Shown here: positions 1-8,409 of the stretch, one piece after another
How positions within the stretch are numbered: the stretch's first letter is position 1
How the letters are laid out: each line of letters opens with the position of its first letter
Assembly: GCA_035934405.1 (NCBI GenBank)
Contig: DASYXW010000033.1
Coordinates: forward strand, 1-64,000
DNA: 64,000 bases
DNA from: DASYXW01 sp035934405
GTDB taxonomy: Bacteria; Acidobacteriota; Terriglobia; UBA7540
Reading direction: 5' to 3'
Position numbers and translations under genes: made by a program
The notes under the pieces: generated by a model
Databases searched by the model: none
Told to the model about the DNA's origin: nothing
The model's input: the letters and a program-made list of their open reading frames with translations, nothing else

Positions 1-93
1 GGCATGTTCAAACATGACCAGCTCTTCGACGGCAGCAAAGTCTACGCCTTGGCGAACGCCCCGGCCCCTGCGCCCGAGGAGGTCCTCGCATGA
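1..93 (+). CDS. C-terminal tail of an upstream protein (partial)
   Basis: Frame 1 is open from the window edge to a TGA at 91-93 and gives a 30-residue tail rich in Ala and Pro that ends in APEEVLA. No start lies in the window, so the family cannot be named. The gap after it (94-547) contains only repeats and no convincing gene. Confidence 0.5.
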   Translation, partial: GMFKHDQLFDGSKVYALANAPAPAPEEVLA

Positions 94-167
94 TTCTGAA
101 CGAAATTTACGCTTTACAAACAAGAGAGAATCTACCGGCTATCTTTGCCGAAAAAACCCCTCACCCG

Positions 168-205
168 TCCCGACAAGTCGGGACACCCTCTCCCCTGGGA
201 GAGGG
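168..205. repeat. Two adjacent short palindromes
   Basis: TCCCGAC-AA-GTCGGGA (168-183) is followed by CCCTCTCCC-CT-GGGAGAGGG (186-205). The first recurs at 32279-32295 downstream of the kinase gene. The second recurs as a half-copy near 250-262 and as a variant at 19382-19401. They are dispersed palindromic repeats; no function can be read from the sequence. Confidence 0.7.
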
Positions 206-284
206 GTAGTGTTCTTCTTCCGGCTCGGTCGCCGCGGCGACCTCGCCACCCTCTCCCCTGGGACTTCCTTCCGGCTCGCGGGTG

Positions 285-410
285 GCGCAGACATCGTCCT
301 GTGATGTCTGCGAATCGCTCTGCTCACGTGCGATCCAGACCCACCTGGAGCGCGCCTGCGTTTTCTTAACTGCCCCAGTCGCAGACATGCTGAAAAGCGC
401 ATGTCTACGC
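285..410. repeat. REP/BIME-like double hairpin, copy 1 (interrupted)
   Basis: The first hairpin CGCAGACATC-loop-GATGTCTGCG spans about 286-312. The second (GCAGACATGC ... GCATGTCTACGC) spans about 379-410. In copies at 20013-20089 and 22059-22135 the same two hairpins are adjacent; here about 65 nt separate them. Confidence 0.75.
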
Positions 411-463
411 CAGCCCGCAAAGCGATGCCGGCTGGAAGCCGGCGCTACCCGCCGGGAGATTGC

Positions 464-538
464 AGATTCAAGATTCAAGATTCCGGATTCAGGTTCCGGA
501 TTCAGGTTCCGGATTCAAGTTCCGGATTCAAGGTTCCA
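464..538. repeat. Degenerate 6/7-bp tandem array (GATTCAA/GATTCCG type)
   Basis: The array alternates units such as GATTCAA, GATTCCG, GATTCAG and GTTCCG. It ends ten bases from the stop codon of the minus-strand TonB receptor gene. It is one of about ten heptamer-based arrays in this window (see 1069-1243, 23718-23807, 24363-24428, 37319-37397, 49884-49918). Confidence 0.8.
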
Positions 539-547
539 TACAGAAGG

Positions 548-3500
548 TCACCAGATGACTTTAAGCGCGAGCTGAATTTCGCGCGAGGGAGCCGTGGTGG
601 AAGTAATCAAGCCGGCGCCGGGGACCGGGTTGCCGCTTTGGTCGAACACCGCGAGGTTGTTGAGAGGCGGCGAGAAGTTGGCGCGGTTGAAGACGTTGAA
701 GAACTCCGCCCGGAACTGCACGTTGAGGCCTTCCGAAACCCTCTTGATGGAGTTGTTCTTGAAGAGTGAAAAGTCAAAGCTCGAGAGGCCGGGGCCGGTG
801 AGACGGTTGCGGCCGAGATTGCCTCGCAGGCTGGCCGGCGACGGGAAGGTGAAGCACTGGGTCTTGATGTAGCTGGTGGGATTACCGGAGTTGACGGGCG
901 TCCCGCAGCCGGGGGCGACTACGAGATTCGGTAGTTCGCTCACGTCGGTGAGCTTGGTGCCGAGCGGGTCGCCGCCGAGGATGGGCGTGAAGGGAACGCC
1001 GGTCGAGGCCTTGTAGATGCCGCCGAGCTGCCAGCCGCTGAGCGCCCAAACTCCGAAGCGGGATAAAGGATTGGAAATTTGAGATTGGAGATTGGAAATT
1101 TGAGATTTGAGATTGGAGATTGGAGATTTGAGATTGGAGATCTGAGATTGGAGATTGGAGATTGGAGATTTGAGATTGGAAATTTGAGATTGGAGATTGG
1201 AGATTTGAGATTTGAGATTGGAGATTTGAGATTGGAGATTGGAATGGAGCCGGGGCGAGGGGACGGACCAGGTGAAGTTGGCGACGAAGTTTTGCGCGAT
1301 GTTGAAGTCCGACGGGCCGCGGTTCACGCGGGGGTCGAAGAACGGCACGTTAACCAGCGAATTGTCGAGCTGGTCAGACGTGATGGTGACCGAAGAGGTG
1401 TCAATGCTCTTGCCCCAGGTATAGGCGCCGTGAAGCTGCAGGCCGTGACTGAGGCTTTTGGCCAGGACCACTTCCAGCGCGTCGTAAAAAGCGTTGCCCT
1501 GCCAGACGATGCCGCTGATGCGGCCGAAATTGGGATTGAGCCGGAGGCTCGTGGCCGTGGGCGGATAGAGGTAGCCGGCGGGGGTGAGCGCCGGGAGCAC
1601 GGTATCGAAATCGTCCATGCGGAAGGGCTGATGGACGGCGCGCGATCCGACGTAGCCGACCGTGGCGACGAGGTTGGGCGCAAGCTCACGCTCAACGTTG
1701 AGATTCCATTGCAACACGTAATTGCGCTGAGGATTGTGCTCGACGTAACTGGCACGAAAGGCGGACGAATCTGAAGCCAACTGAGTGAACGCTCCGGTGG
1801 GAAAGGATCCGGCGGGAAGCGTGGTCCCGAGCACAACCTCGGAGAACGGCGCGGCCAGCGGCGTAATGATGTTGAACTCGTAGGGCAGGGGGAGCACGTC
1901 AAAGACGCCGAAACCGCCGCGCACCGCGCTCTTGCCGTTGCCGGAAGGCGACCAGGCGAAGCCCAACCGCGGCTCGAAGTTGTGGAGCGTGGGATTCAAG
2001 AAATAAGGCGCGCCCAGACGCGGCTGGCTGTCGGTGAGGGCTTGCAGGTTGGAGATGCGGTTGTGCGCCTCGGTGGGCACGGTGGCCATCTCGTAGCGCA
2101 GGCCGAGGTTGACGGTGAGATTGGGGCGCGCGCGGATGTCGTCCTGAAGGTAGACGCCAAAAAGCGTCTGGCGGGCGCCGAACACGCCGATGGGGCTGGG
2201 AACAAGTCCTTCGAAAGTGCGGGGCTGATCGGTGAGAAAAGCCGCGAGGGAGCTGAAGCCGAAAGCGCCGTTCGTATTGGAGATGATTCCGACATTATCC
2301 TGCATGCGCTCGACGACGGCGCCGAACTGGAGCGCCTGCGCGCCGCGGGTGACAAACACGTCGTCCGAACCCTGAAAGGAGTTCCAGGCAAATCTCTTGC
2401 TGCCGCTGAGAGTACCCAAAGTGACGCTGGGGCCGCCGTCAAAGGGAGTGAGGCCGGGGACGGTGATGGCGCCGACAAACTGGCCGGGAATCATGGCGAA
2501 AGACGCGTCCTGCAAGCGCGGGTTGAGGACTTTGGAGAGGCCCCCATCGACAGCAACGGCGCGGTTGAAACCAAATCGCGCCACGTTGAGCGTGCTGGGG
2601 CTCAAGACGTGTTGTTCCTGGAGGACGACGATTTGGCGATGCGACACGACGTTAGACAGAAGCTCATCAAAAGCGTCGGGCTGCACGATCTTCGAGTTGT
2701 CGCGCAGGTAAGTGCCGGCAAGGTTATCGCGATCCGAGAAGCGGTGATTGATCTTGGCGGTGAAGAAATTCTCGGTGGTGAGCTGCTGGCCGGCGAAGGT
2801 GAAAATGGCGGTGTCGCCGCTTCCGAGCAGCGGGCCGTTCGGGAGCGGATAGAAGGCGCTGAGGAACGGCGCGACGGCGGGGCTGACCTCGACGGCGCCG
2901 GTGGAGAGATTGCCCTGCCGCGCCGCCGCCGAAGGGACAGTGTCCACGTGGGTGATGCCCAGCGACTGGCGCAATCCTTCGTAATCGGCAAAGAAGAAGG
3001 TGCGGCCGCGGCGAATGGGTCCGCCTAGGGAAGCTCCAAACTGGTTGCGGCGAAAAGGCGGGATCGCGGCGTCAAAAAAGTTCCGCGCATCGAGCGCGCT
3101 GTTGCGCAAGAACTCGTACACGCTGCCGTGAAAGGCGTTGGTGCCGGCGCGGGTGGCGGCGTTGATGACTCCGCCGGAGGTGCGTCCGTATTCGGCGGGA
3201 TAATTGCTTTGCAACACCGAGAACTGTTGCACCGCGTCCACGCCAAGGTTGGCGCCCAAGACGCTGCCCGGCGCGCCGTTGGAGTAATCGTTGATGCTGA
3301 TGCCGTCGAGGCGATAGTTATTCTGCTCGGGGCGCCCGCCGGAAATGCTCATGGCGGCGCCAAACCCGTGCTGCGCGACACTGCCCTGGCCGGTGTTGGC
3401 CGTCTGGATGCTGCTGACGCCGGGCTGCAAGGTGGCAAGCTGGGTCCAGTCGCGTCCATTGAGCGGCGAGTTGCGGACGGTGGCGGCACTGACGTTTCCG

Positions 3501-3904
3501 CTGACCGTCGAAGTGCCCTGGTTGACGGCGGCGGGCGCGGCGCTCGTGCGGATCACCCGTTTCCCCGGCTGCAGGACAAAGTTCTCGACCGGCCTCGCCC
3601 CGACGGCGACGGTGATGCCGCTTCGCACCTCGGTGGAAAAGCCGGGAGCGGCGGCGGTGAGCTCATACGTTCCCGGCGGGAGGCCGGCGGCGGTGTAAAG
3701 ACCGTCCGAGCCCGTCGTCACCATCCGCGCCGCGCCGGTCGAGACGTTCCGAACGGTGAGATGAACCCCGGGCATCGGCGCGCCCGACGAGTCCCTAACG
3801 GCGCCGGACAGCACGCCGCCGACGCCCTGGCCACGCGCCGCAGGCGCGAGCGCGATGGTGAACAAGGAAAACACCAGTGCGCTGATAAGCGGTCGGAAGC
3901 TCAT
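548..3904 (-). CDS. Oar-like TonB-dependent receptor with in-frame heptad repeat
   Basis: This is an outer-membrane protein of 1118 aa. A signal peptide covers about residues 1-25 (cut near ARGQ). A carboxypeptidase-regulatory-like beta-sandwich (about 28-112, with DGLYTAAGLPPGTYEL) follows, then a plug-like region (RLDGISINDYSNG) and a long beta-barrel ending in an aromatic residue (KVIW). This matches the large Oar/TonB receptors expanded in Acidobacteria, which are thought to import oligomeric substrates; the substrate cannot be read. About residues 888-945 are a low-complexity tract of ISNLQSQ/ISNLKSQ heptads encoded by a 25-unit 7-bp DNA array, between a VPSPR strand and the GWQLGG barrel strand. 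Frame is kept on both sides. The ATG at 3904 lacks a clear Shine-Dalgarno sequence. The beta-propeller gene upstream is on the same strand. Confidence 0.93.
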   Translation of the reverse strand: MSFRPLISALVFSLFTIALAPAARGQGVGGVLSGAVRDSSGAPMPGVHLTVRNVSTGAARMVTTGSDGLYTAAGLPPGTYELTAAAPGFSTEVRSGITVAVGARPVENFVLQPGKRVIRTSAAPAAVNQGTSTVSGNVSAATVRNSPLNGRDWTQLATLQPGVSSIQTANTGQGSVAQHGFGAAMSISGGRPEQNNYRLDGISINDYSNGAPGSVLGANLGVDAVQQFSVLQSNYPAEYGRTSGGVINAATRAGTNAFHGSVYEFLRNSALDARNFFDAAIPPFRRNQFGASLGGPIRRGRTFFFADYEGLRQSLGITHVDTVPSAAARQGNLSTGAVEVSPAVAPFLSAFYPLPNGPLLGSGDTAIFTFAGQQLTTENFFTAKINHRFSDRDNLAGTYLRDNSKIVQPDAFDELLSNVVSHRQIVVLQEQHVLSPSTLNVARFGFNRAVAVDGGLSKVLNPRLQDASFAMIPGQFVGAITVPGLTPFDGGPSVTLGTLSGSKRFAWNSFQGSDDVFVTRGAQALQFGAVVERMQDNVGIISNTNGAFGFSSLAAFLTDQPRTFEGLVPSPIGVFGARQTLFGVYLQDDIRARPNLTVNLGLRYEMATVPTEAHNRISNLQALTDSQPRLGAPYFLNPTLHNFEPRLGFAWSPSGNGKSAVRGGFGVFDVLPLPYEFNIITPLAAPFSEVVLGTTLPAGSFPTGAFTQLASDSSAFRASYVEHNPQRNYVLQWNLNVERELAPNLVATVGYVGSRAVHQPFRMDDFDTVLPALTPAGYLYPPTATSLRLNPNFGRISGIVWQGNAFYDALEVVLAKSLSHGLQLHGAYTWGKSIDTSSVTITSDQLDNSLVNVPFFDPRVNRGPSDFNIAQNFVANFTWSVPSPRLHSNLQSQISNLKSQISNLQSQISNLKSPISNLQSQISNLKSPISNLKSQISNLQSQISNPLSRFGVWALSGWQLGGIYKASTGVPFTPILGGDPLGTKLTDVSELPNLVVAPGCGTPVNSGNPTSYIKTQCFTFPSPASLRGNLGRNRLTGPGLSSFDFSLFKNNSIKRVSEGLNVQFRAEFFNVFNRANFSPPLNNLAVFDQSGNPVPGAGLITSTTAPSREIQLALKVIW
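1069..1243. repeat. 25-unit 7-bp tandem array inside the TonB receptor gene
   Basis: The 175 bases divide without remainder into 25 units of GATTGGA, GATTTGA, AATTTGA and GATCTGA. Seven bases times three codon phases give a 21-bp/7-residue period, so the array is translated as a heptapeptide repeat. Read on the gene strand the units are TCCAATC/TCAAATC. Confidence 0.95.
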
Positions 3905-3984
3905 ACAAGGGCTTCATAAGCCGGCGCTGGAGCGCGCACGCGAGGTTCTTTCGCCGCTCATAGAGCGGCGCTACAGGAGCGGCG

Positions 3985-4995
3985 CTACAGAACCTCGTAC
4001 TCCAAAATCTCGGCGGGAGCGGAGCCGTGCTGCGGGACGGCCACAAAGAAGCGATGCAACTCGGGCACCAGGCGGGAGGTCTTGGCGCCCTGGCCCGTAG
4101 TGACCTTTCCCAGCATTTTGTAATGGTCAGGATCGGTCTCCTCGTAGACGTCCACGGCGCCGTCGCCGGAAGCGTAGATGCGGTGGCTGGCGGCGTCGTA
4201 CACCATGTCGTCCACGCCCTTGACGATGGGGAGTGAATCCAGTTCCTTGCCCGTCTCAGTGTTAAAGACGACAATCGCTCCGCTGCGGCAGCCGACGAAA
4301 AGCCGGTGGTGAGCTTCATCGAAGGCCATCGCGACGTTGGTTTTGGCCTTGGTGACCGGCCAGCTGGCGACGAGCTTACGCGTGGCGCGGTCGATCACAT
4401 CAACCTGGTTTTTGGCCTTGTTGTTGACGTACAGCTTCGCGTTCGAGGGCTCGAGCGCCATGGCTTCGAGGGTGTCGCCGTCGATTTTGATATCAGCGAG
4501 CTTGGTCGCGGCGGTGGTATCGACGACGCTGAGCATCGAGTAGGTCTGGTGGGCGTCGCCGCCGCCGTTGTCGATATACAGATAATGCGTTGCGGGATCG
4601 TAGCCGATCGAATCGGTGTCCACGAGCAGCTTGACGCTGCCCTCAGGATGATAGGTGGTGGCGTTGAAGATTTTCACGGCGCCGTCGTCGCCGTCGGTGA
4701 CATAAAGCCGGTCCAGGCCGGGACGATAGAGGATGGCGTGCGGGCGTCCGATGCCGGTGATGGTGTGAATCAGCTTGCCGGTGCGCAAATCAAAAACCAG
4801 AGCCGCTTTGTAATCCTCCGGCGTGGCAAAGAGGCGGTGGCCCTTGAGGTCCACGCCGAAGTGGTCGAAGTTGCCCTTGACAGCGGCGGGCAGCTTGATG
4901 GCGCGGACGAACTTGAGCGGGGCGGACGGCTGGGATTGCGCGCCAGCGGCGACGGCGAAAAAAATCGCGACAAAGATGAGATGACGTTTTTTCAT
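3985..4995 (-). CDS. Exported YncE-like beta-propeller protein
   Basis: The protein has 336 aa. An N-terminal signal peptide (MKKRHLIFVAIFFAVAAGAQ) precedes repeated blade motifs such as DRLYVTDGDDGAVKIF, AKLYVNNKAKNQVDVID, HRLFVGCRSGAIVVFN and HRIYASGDGAVDVYEE. This pattern fits the YVTN/YncE seven-bladed propeller family, which is periplasmic; the ligand is unknown. The start is supported by GAGGAG about six bases upstream of the ATG. It lies between the efflux operon and the TonB receptor on the same strand. The 80 bp to the receptor gene contain GTAG-type palindrome remnants around 3955-3996. Confidence 0.85.
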   Translation of the reverse strand: MKKRHLIFVAIFFAVAAGAQSQPSAPLKFVRAIKLPAAVKGNFDHFGVDLKGHRLFATPEDYKAALVFDLRTGKLIHTITGIGRPHAILYRPGLDRLYVTDGDDGAVKIFNATTYHPEGSVKLLVDTDSIGYDPATHYLYIDNGGGDAHQTYSMLSVVDTTAATKLADIKIDGDTLEAMALEPSNAKLYVNNKAKNQVDVIDRATRKLVASWPVTKAKTNVAMAFDEAHHRLFVGCRSGAIVVFNTETGKELDSLPIVKGVDDMVYDAASHRIYASGDGAVDVYEETDPDHYKMLGKVTTGQGAKTSRLVPELHRFFVAVPQHGSAPAEILEYEVL

Positions 4996-5089
4996 GTTAA
5001 CTCCTCAGGCTGTGATTTGTTCTTTTCCGAAAGACTGTAGCACGCTCCCGGAAGTGAAACGTTAAAGGAAGATTAATTTCTGTTCAGCT

Positions 5090-5150
5090 TCGCTCGGGAG
5101 GCTGCGGACTGCCTGCACAGCGAGATTCCTCGCTACGCTTGGAATGACAT
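5090..5150. repeat. Fragment of a GAATGACA-ended repeat
   Basis: The sequence CAGCTTCGCTCGGG ... GAGATTCCTCGC ... TTGGAATGACA resembles one half of the longer element at 20946-21099 (ending CTCAGAATGACA). It lies between the propeller gene and the RND gene. Confidence 0.5.
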
Positions 5151-5157
5151 AATCAGG

Positions 5158-8100
5158 CTAGACGCCCAGCGCCTCAGCGTCCTCTGCCACCTGTCCGCGC
5201 CCGGTCAGGTAATAGTACATGGCGGGAGTGATGATGAGCGAGAGCGCCATGGAGATCAGGATGCCGCCGATAACGGAGATGGCGAGCGGCTGAAGCATCT
5301 GAGAGCCCGCGCCCACCGCGAGCGCGAGGGGCAGCATCCCGGCGACGGCGGCGAGCGCGGTCATGACGATGGGACGCAGACGGCGGCGTCCGGCCTGGAA
5401 AATGGCTTCGTGCGGCGAAAAGCCCGCAGCGCGAAACTTCTGGTCGGCGTCGAGCAGCAGGATGCCGTTCTTGGCGACGATCCCGACCACCATGATGAGG
5501 CCCATGAAGGAGGAGATGTTGAACGTGACCCCGGTAATCAGCAAGGCAAAGAAGACTCCGGAGGTGGAGAGCACGGCGGAGGAGAGGATGGCCGCGGGGG
5601 CGGAGAACTGGCCGAACTCGAAGAGGAGCACCAGAAACACCAGGACCAGGGCGAGCACCAGGACCGTGACCAAGTCGTGGAAGGATCGCTGCTGCTCTTT
5701 GTAAGTGCCGCCGTATTCGACGCGGATGGAGGAGGGCAGCTTCATGGCGGCCACCGCCTTCTGGACCGTGGCAACGCCGGTGCCGAGGTCGGTGCCTTCC
5801 AGGCGCGCCGTGACCGCGACCTCACGCTGCAAGTTGTCGCGGGTGATTTCGGTTTGGCCGGGAAGTTCGGTTACGGCGCCGAGAGAGCCGAGGGTAGCCG
5901 TCCCGCCCGTTGAGCTCACAAGAACGGTGTTCTCGATGGCGTCAAGTGAAGCGCGATTGGTTTCCGGGAAGCGGACGCGCAGGGTATAAGGACGGTCCTT
6001 GACAACGACGGGAGTGGGGGCGGGCTCGCCATCGAGGACGGCGGCGGCATCGGTTGCCACCTCGTCAACGCTGAAACCGGCCCGCGCGGCGGCGTCCGGT
6101 TTCACCTTGAATACCACGGCGGGGCCACTCATCGTGTTGTCAATGCCGTTCTCGATGTCGACCACCGGCTTTTTGCCGCCGCCGAGCTGAATCTTGCCGA
6201 TGGCGTCGGCCACCTGCGGAGCGACGTCCTGGAGCAAGGCGCCGTCGGGAGAGAACAGCTTGATCTGAATCGGCTGCGGAGCGCCGGTGAGGTCGCCAAT
6301 CATGTCCTGAAGCACCTGAGTGAAGTCCACGCTGCAGGCGGGCTCAGCTCGGGTGACCTTGGCTCGAATCTCGCTGATGATCTCGTCAATGCCGCGGCTG
6401 CGGTTTGTCTTCAATCTTACCGAGATGTCTCCGGTGTTGGCCTCGGTGACGGCGGCGAGGCCCAGTTGCAGGCCCGTCCGGCGCGAGGTGCTGGCGACTT
6501 CTGGAGTAGAACGAACGATTTGCTCGAGGTGCGAGACCTCGCGGTCGGTTTCCTCGAGTGAGCTGCCGGGCGGGGTAACGTAGTCCAACACGAAGCCGCC
6601 TTCGTCCATCGCGGGAAGCAAATCCGTGCCCAGGGAGCGGTAACAGATGTACGAGACCACAATCAGAATGGCGCTGAAGACCGCCAGCCAGACCGGGCGG
6701 TCGAGGGCGCGCTTGAGCTGCACTTCGTAAAAGCGGATGACCCTGCCGAAGAATCCCTTCATGGACGCCTCTTCGGCGGCCATCAGGCGGCGGAGCTCTT
6801 CTTTCTCATTAATTCCGTTCCCAGGAGGATCGTCGTCCGCGACCGCAGCCGGCTGTGGCGTGGGTTCCGGTTTGGCGTTGGTTTTCTTCAGGAAGTGAAG
6901 GCTCAGATTCGGAGTCCAAATGAGGGCCAGGCCGAGCGACGTAAACAAGGAGACGCTCATGGTGACGGCGAGGGCGCGGAAGAACGTGCCGGTGACGCCG
7001 GTGATGGTGATGAGGGGCAGAAAGACGACAACGGGAGTGACGGTGGAACCCACCAGCGGAAGCGTGAGCTCGGCCAAGGCGATGCGGATGGCCTCGAGGC
7101 GATTCTCACCCGCCTCACGATGCAGAACGATATTTTCGACCACGACAATCGCGTCGTCAATCACGAGCCCGACGGCGGCCGCCAGCCCGCCGAGCGTCAT
7201 GAGATTGAAACTCTCGCCGAGCATCTTGAGCGCCGCAAAAGTGATGAGCACGGTGACGGGGATGACGAGCCCCGCCACCACCGACGTGCCCCAGTCGCGC
7301 AAAAAGACCACGAGGATGATGGAGGCGAGAATCAGCCCGATCAGGATGGCGTCGCGCACGCTGCGAATGGACTCCTCGACGATGGTGGATTGATCGTAAT
7401 AGGGACTAATGCGGACGCTCGAAGGCAGCGATTGGCGAATCTGCTCGATTTCCGCATGGACCTCGTTGGCGACGGCGACGGTGTTGGAAAGGGGCTGGCG
7501 GTTGATGCTGAGCAACACGGCGGGTTGGCCGTTGGCGGTAACAATGGTGTACACGGGCATCACCGACGGCGAGACCGTCCCGATATCCCGCACCCGAACC
7601 GGCGCTCCGCCATTCGTGACCTTGACCACGATGTCACCAATCTGCTCGGGAGTTTGCGCCTGGGCGTCAACGAGGCCCAGAAAGAGCTGGTGATTGTGCG
7701 GGAGCAGGCCGGGTGAATCGATCAGGTTGGTGCGTTGAACCGCAGAGAGGATATCGGGCACGGTGACGCGGGCGCGCAGAAGCTCGGAGGGATCCGGAGT
7801 AATTTGAAACTCCGGTTCCTCGCCCCCTTGCACGAGCACCGTGGCCACGCCGTTGAGGCGATTGAGGCGTGGCTTGATATCGTAAGTAGCCGTTTGCCAA
7901 AGGTCTCGCTGCGAGACCCGGTCGGAGGTGAGGCTGTAGCCGATGATGGGGAAACTGGAGAAGTTCAGACGGTGACTCTCAATCTTGGCCGTGGGCGGAA
8001 GCTCGCTCTGAACGCGAGACACTGCGGTATCGACGCGCTGCAGGGTCTGAAACATGTCCACGTTCCAGTTGAAATAGAGATCAATTTCCGCCGACCCCCG

Positions 8101-8409
8101 GCTGGTGATGGACTGGACGTCTTCCAGGCCCTGCACGCTGTTGACAGCTTCCTCGAGGGGGCGGGTGATGGAGACCAGCATCTGGTTGATCGGCATCACG
8201 CCGTTGTCAACGCCAATGATGACGCGCGGGAAATTGGTGGACGGAAACACCGCAATCGGGATGGTAAAGGCGAGGTAGCCGCCCACCGCCGCCAGGGTGA
8301 GAATCAGGAAGATGACGGATTTCGAGTGGCGGGCAAACCAGTAGGACGATTTCGGCCTCACTTCGCCGTTCCGCAGTTCCAAAGCAAGCCTCTCCAGTTC
8401 TTGTCTCAA
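5158..8409 (-). CDS. RND-family inner-membrane efflux transporter
   Basis: At 1083 aa this is full length for an AcrB/MdtB/CzcA-type proton antiporter. Visible hallmarks are TM1 (VIFLILTLAAVGGYLAF), the TM4 segment GLVIDDAIVVVENI with the Asp pair expected of the proton relay, two porter-domain halves, and the second membrane half starting near LDRPVWLAVFSAILIV. A charged Pro-rich linker (KPEPTPQPAAVADDDPP) splits the halves. The TTG start at 8409 overlaps the adaptor stop codon (TTGA), which suggests translational coupling. With the adaptor and TolC homologue it should form a tripartite pump; the substrate (drug, metal or lipid) is not evident. Confidence 0.95.
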   Translation of the reverse strand: MRQELERLALELRNGEVRPKSSYWFARHSKSVIFLILTLAAVGGYLAFTIPIAVFPSTNFPRVIIGVDNGVMPINQMLVSITRPLEEAVNSVQGLEDVQSITSRGSAEIDLYFNWNVDMFQTLQRVDTAVSRVQSELPPTAKIESHRLNFSSFPIIGYSLTSDRVSQRDLWQTATYDIKPRLNRLNGVATVLVQGGEEPEFQITPDPSELLRARVTVPDILSAVQRTNLIDSPGLLPHNHQLFLGLVDAQAQTPEQIGDIVVKVTNGGAPVRVRDIGTVSPSVMPVYTIVTANGQPAVLLSINRQPLSNTVAVANEVHAEIEQIRQSLPSSVRISPYYDQSTIVEESIRSVRDAILIGLILASIILVVFLRDWGTSVVAGLVIPVTVLITFAALKMLGESFNLMTLGGLAAAVGLVIDDAIVVVENIVLHREAGENRLEAIRIALAELTLPLVGSTVTPVVVFLPLITITGVTGTFFRALAVTMSVSLFTSLGLALIWTPNLSLHFLKKTNAKPEPTPQPAAVADDDPPGNGINEKEELRRLMAAEEASMKGFFGRVIRFYEVQLKRALDRPVWLAVFSAILIVVSYICYRSLGTDLLPAMDEGGFVLDYVTPPGSSLEETDREVSHLEQIVRSTPEVASTSRRTGLQLGLAAVTEANTGDISVRLKTNRSRGIDEIISEIRAKVTRAEPACSVDFTQVLQDMIGDLTGAPQPIQIKLFSPDGALLQDVAPQVADAIGKIQLGGGKKPVVDIENGIDNTMSGPAVVFKVKPDAAARAGFSVDEVATDAAAVLDGEPAPTPVVVKDRPYTLRVRFPETNRASLDAIENTVLVSSTGGTATLGSLGAVTELPGQTEITRDNLQREVAVTARLEGTDLGTGVATVQKAVAAMKLPSSIRVEYGGTYKEQQRSFHDLVTVLVLALVLVFLVLLFEFGQFSAPAAILSSAVLSTSGVFFALLITGVTFNISSFMGLIMVVGIVAKNGILLLDADQKFRAAGFSPHEAIFQAGRRRLRPIVMTALAAVAGMLPLALAVGAGSQMLQPLAISVIGGILISMALSLIITPAMYYYLTGRGQVAEDAEALGV

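Noticed and set aside
1069..1243. Possible CRISPR array
   Set aside because: The 7-bp units are contiguous, with no spacers and no cas genes in the window; this is a simple tandem repeat.
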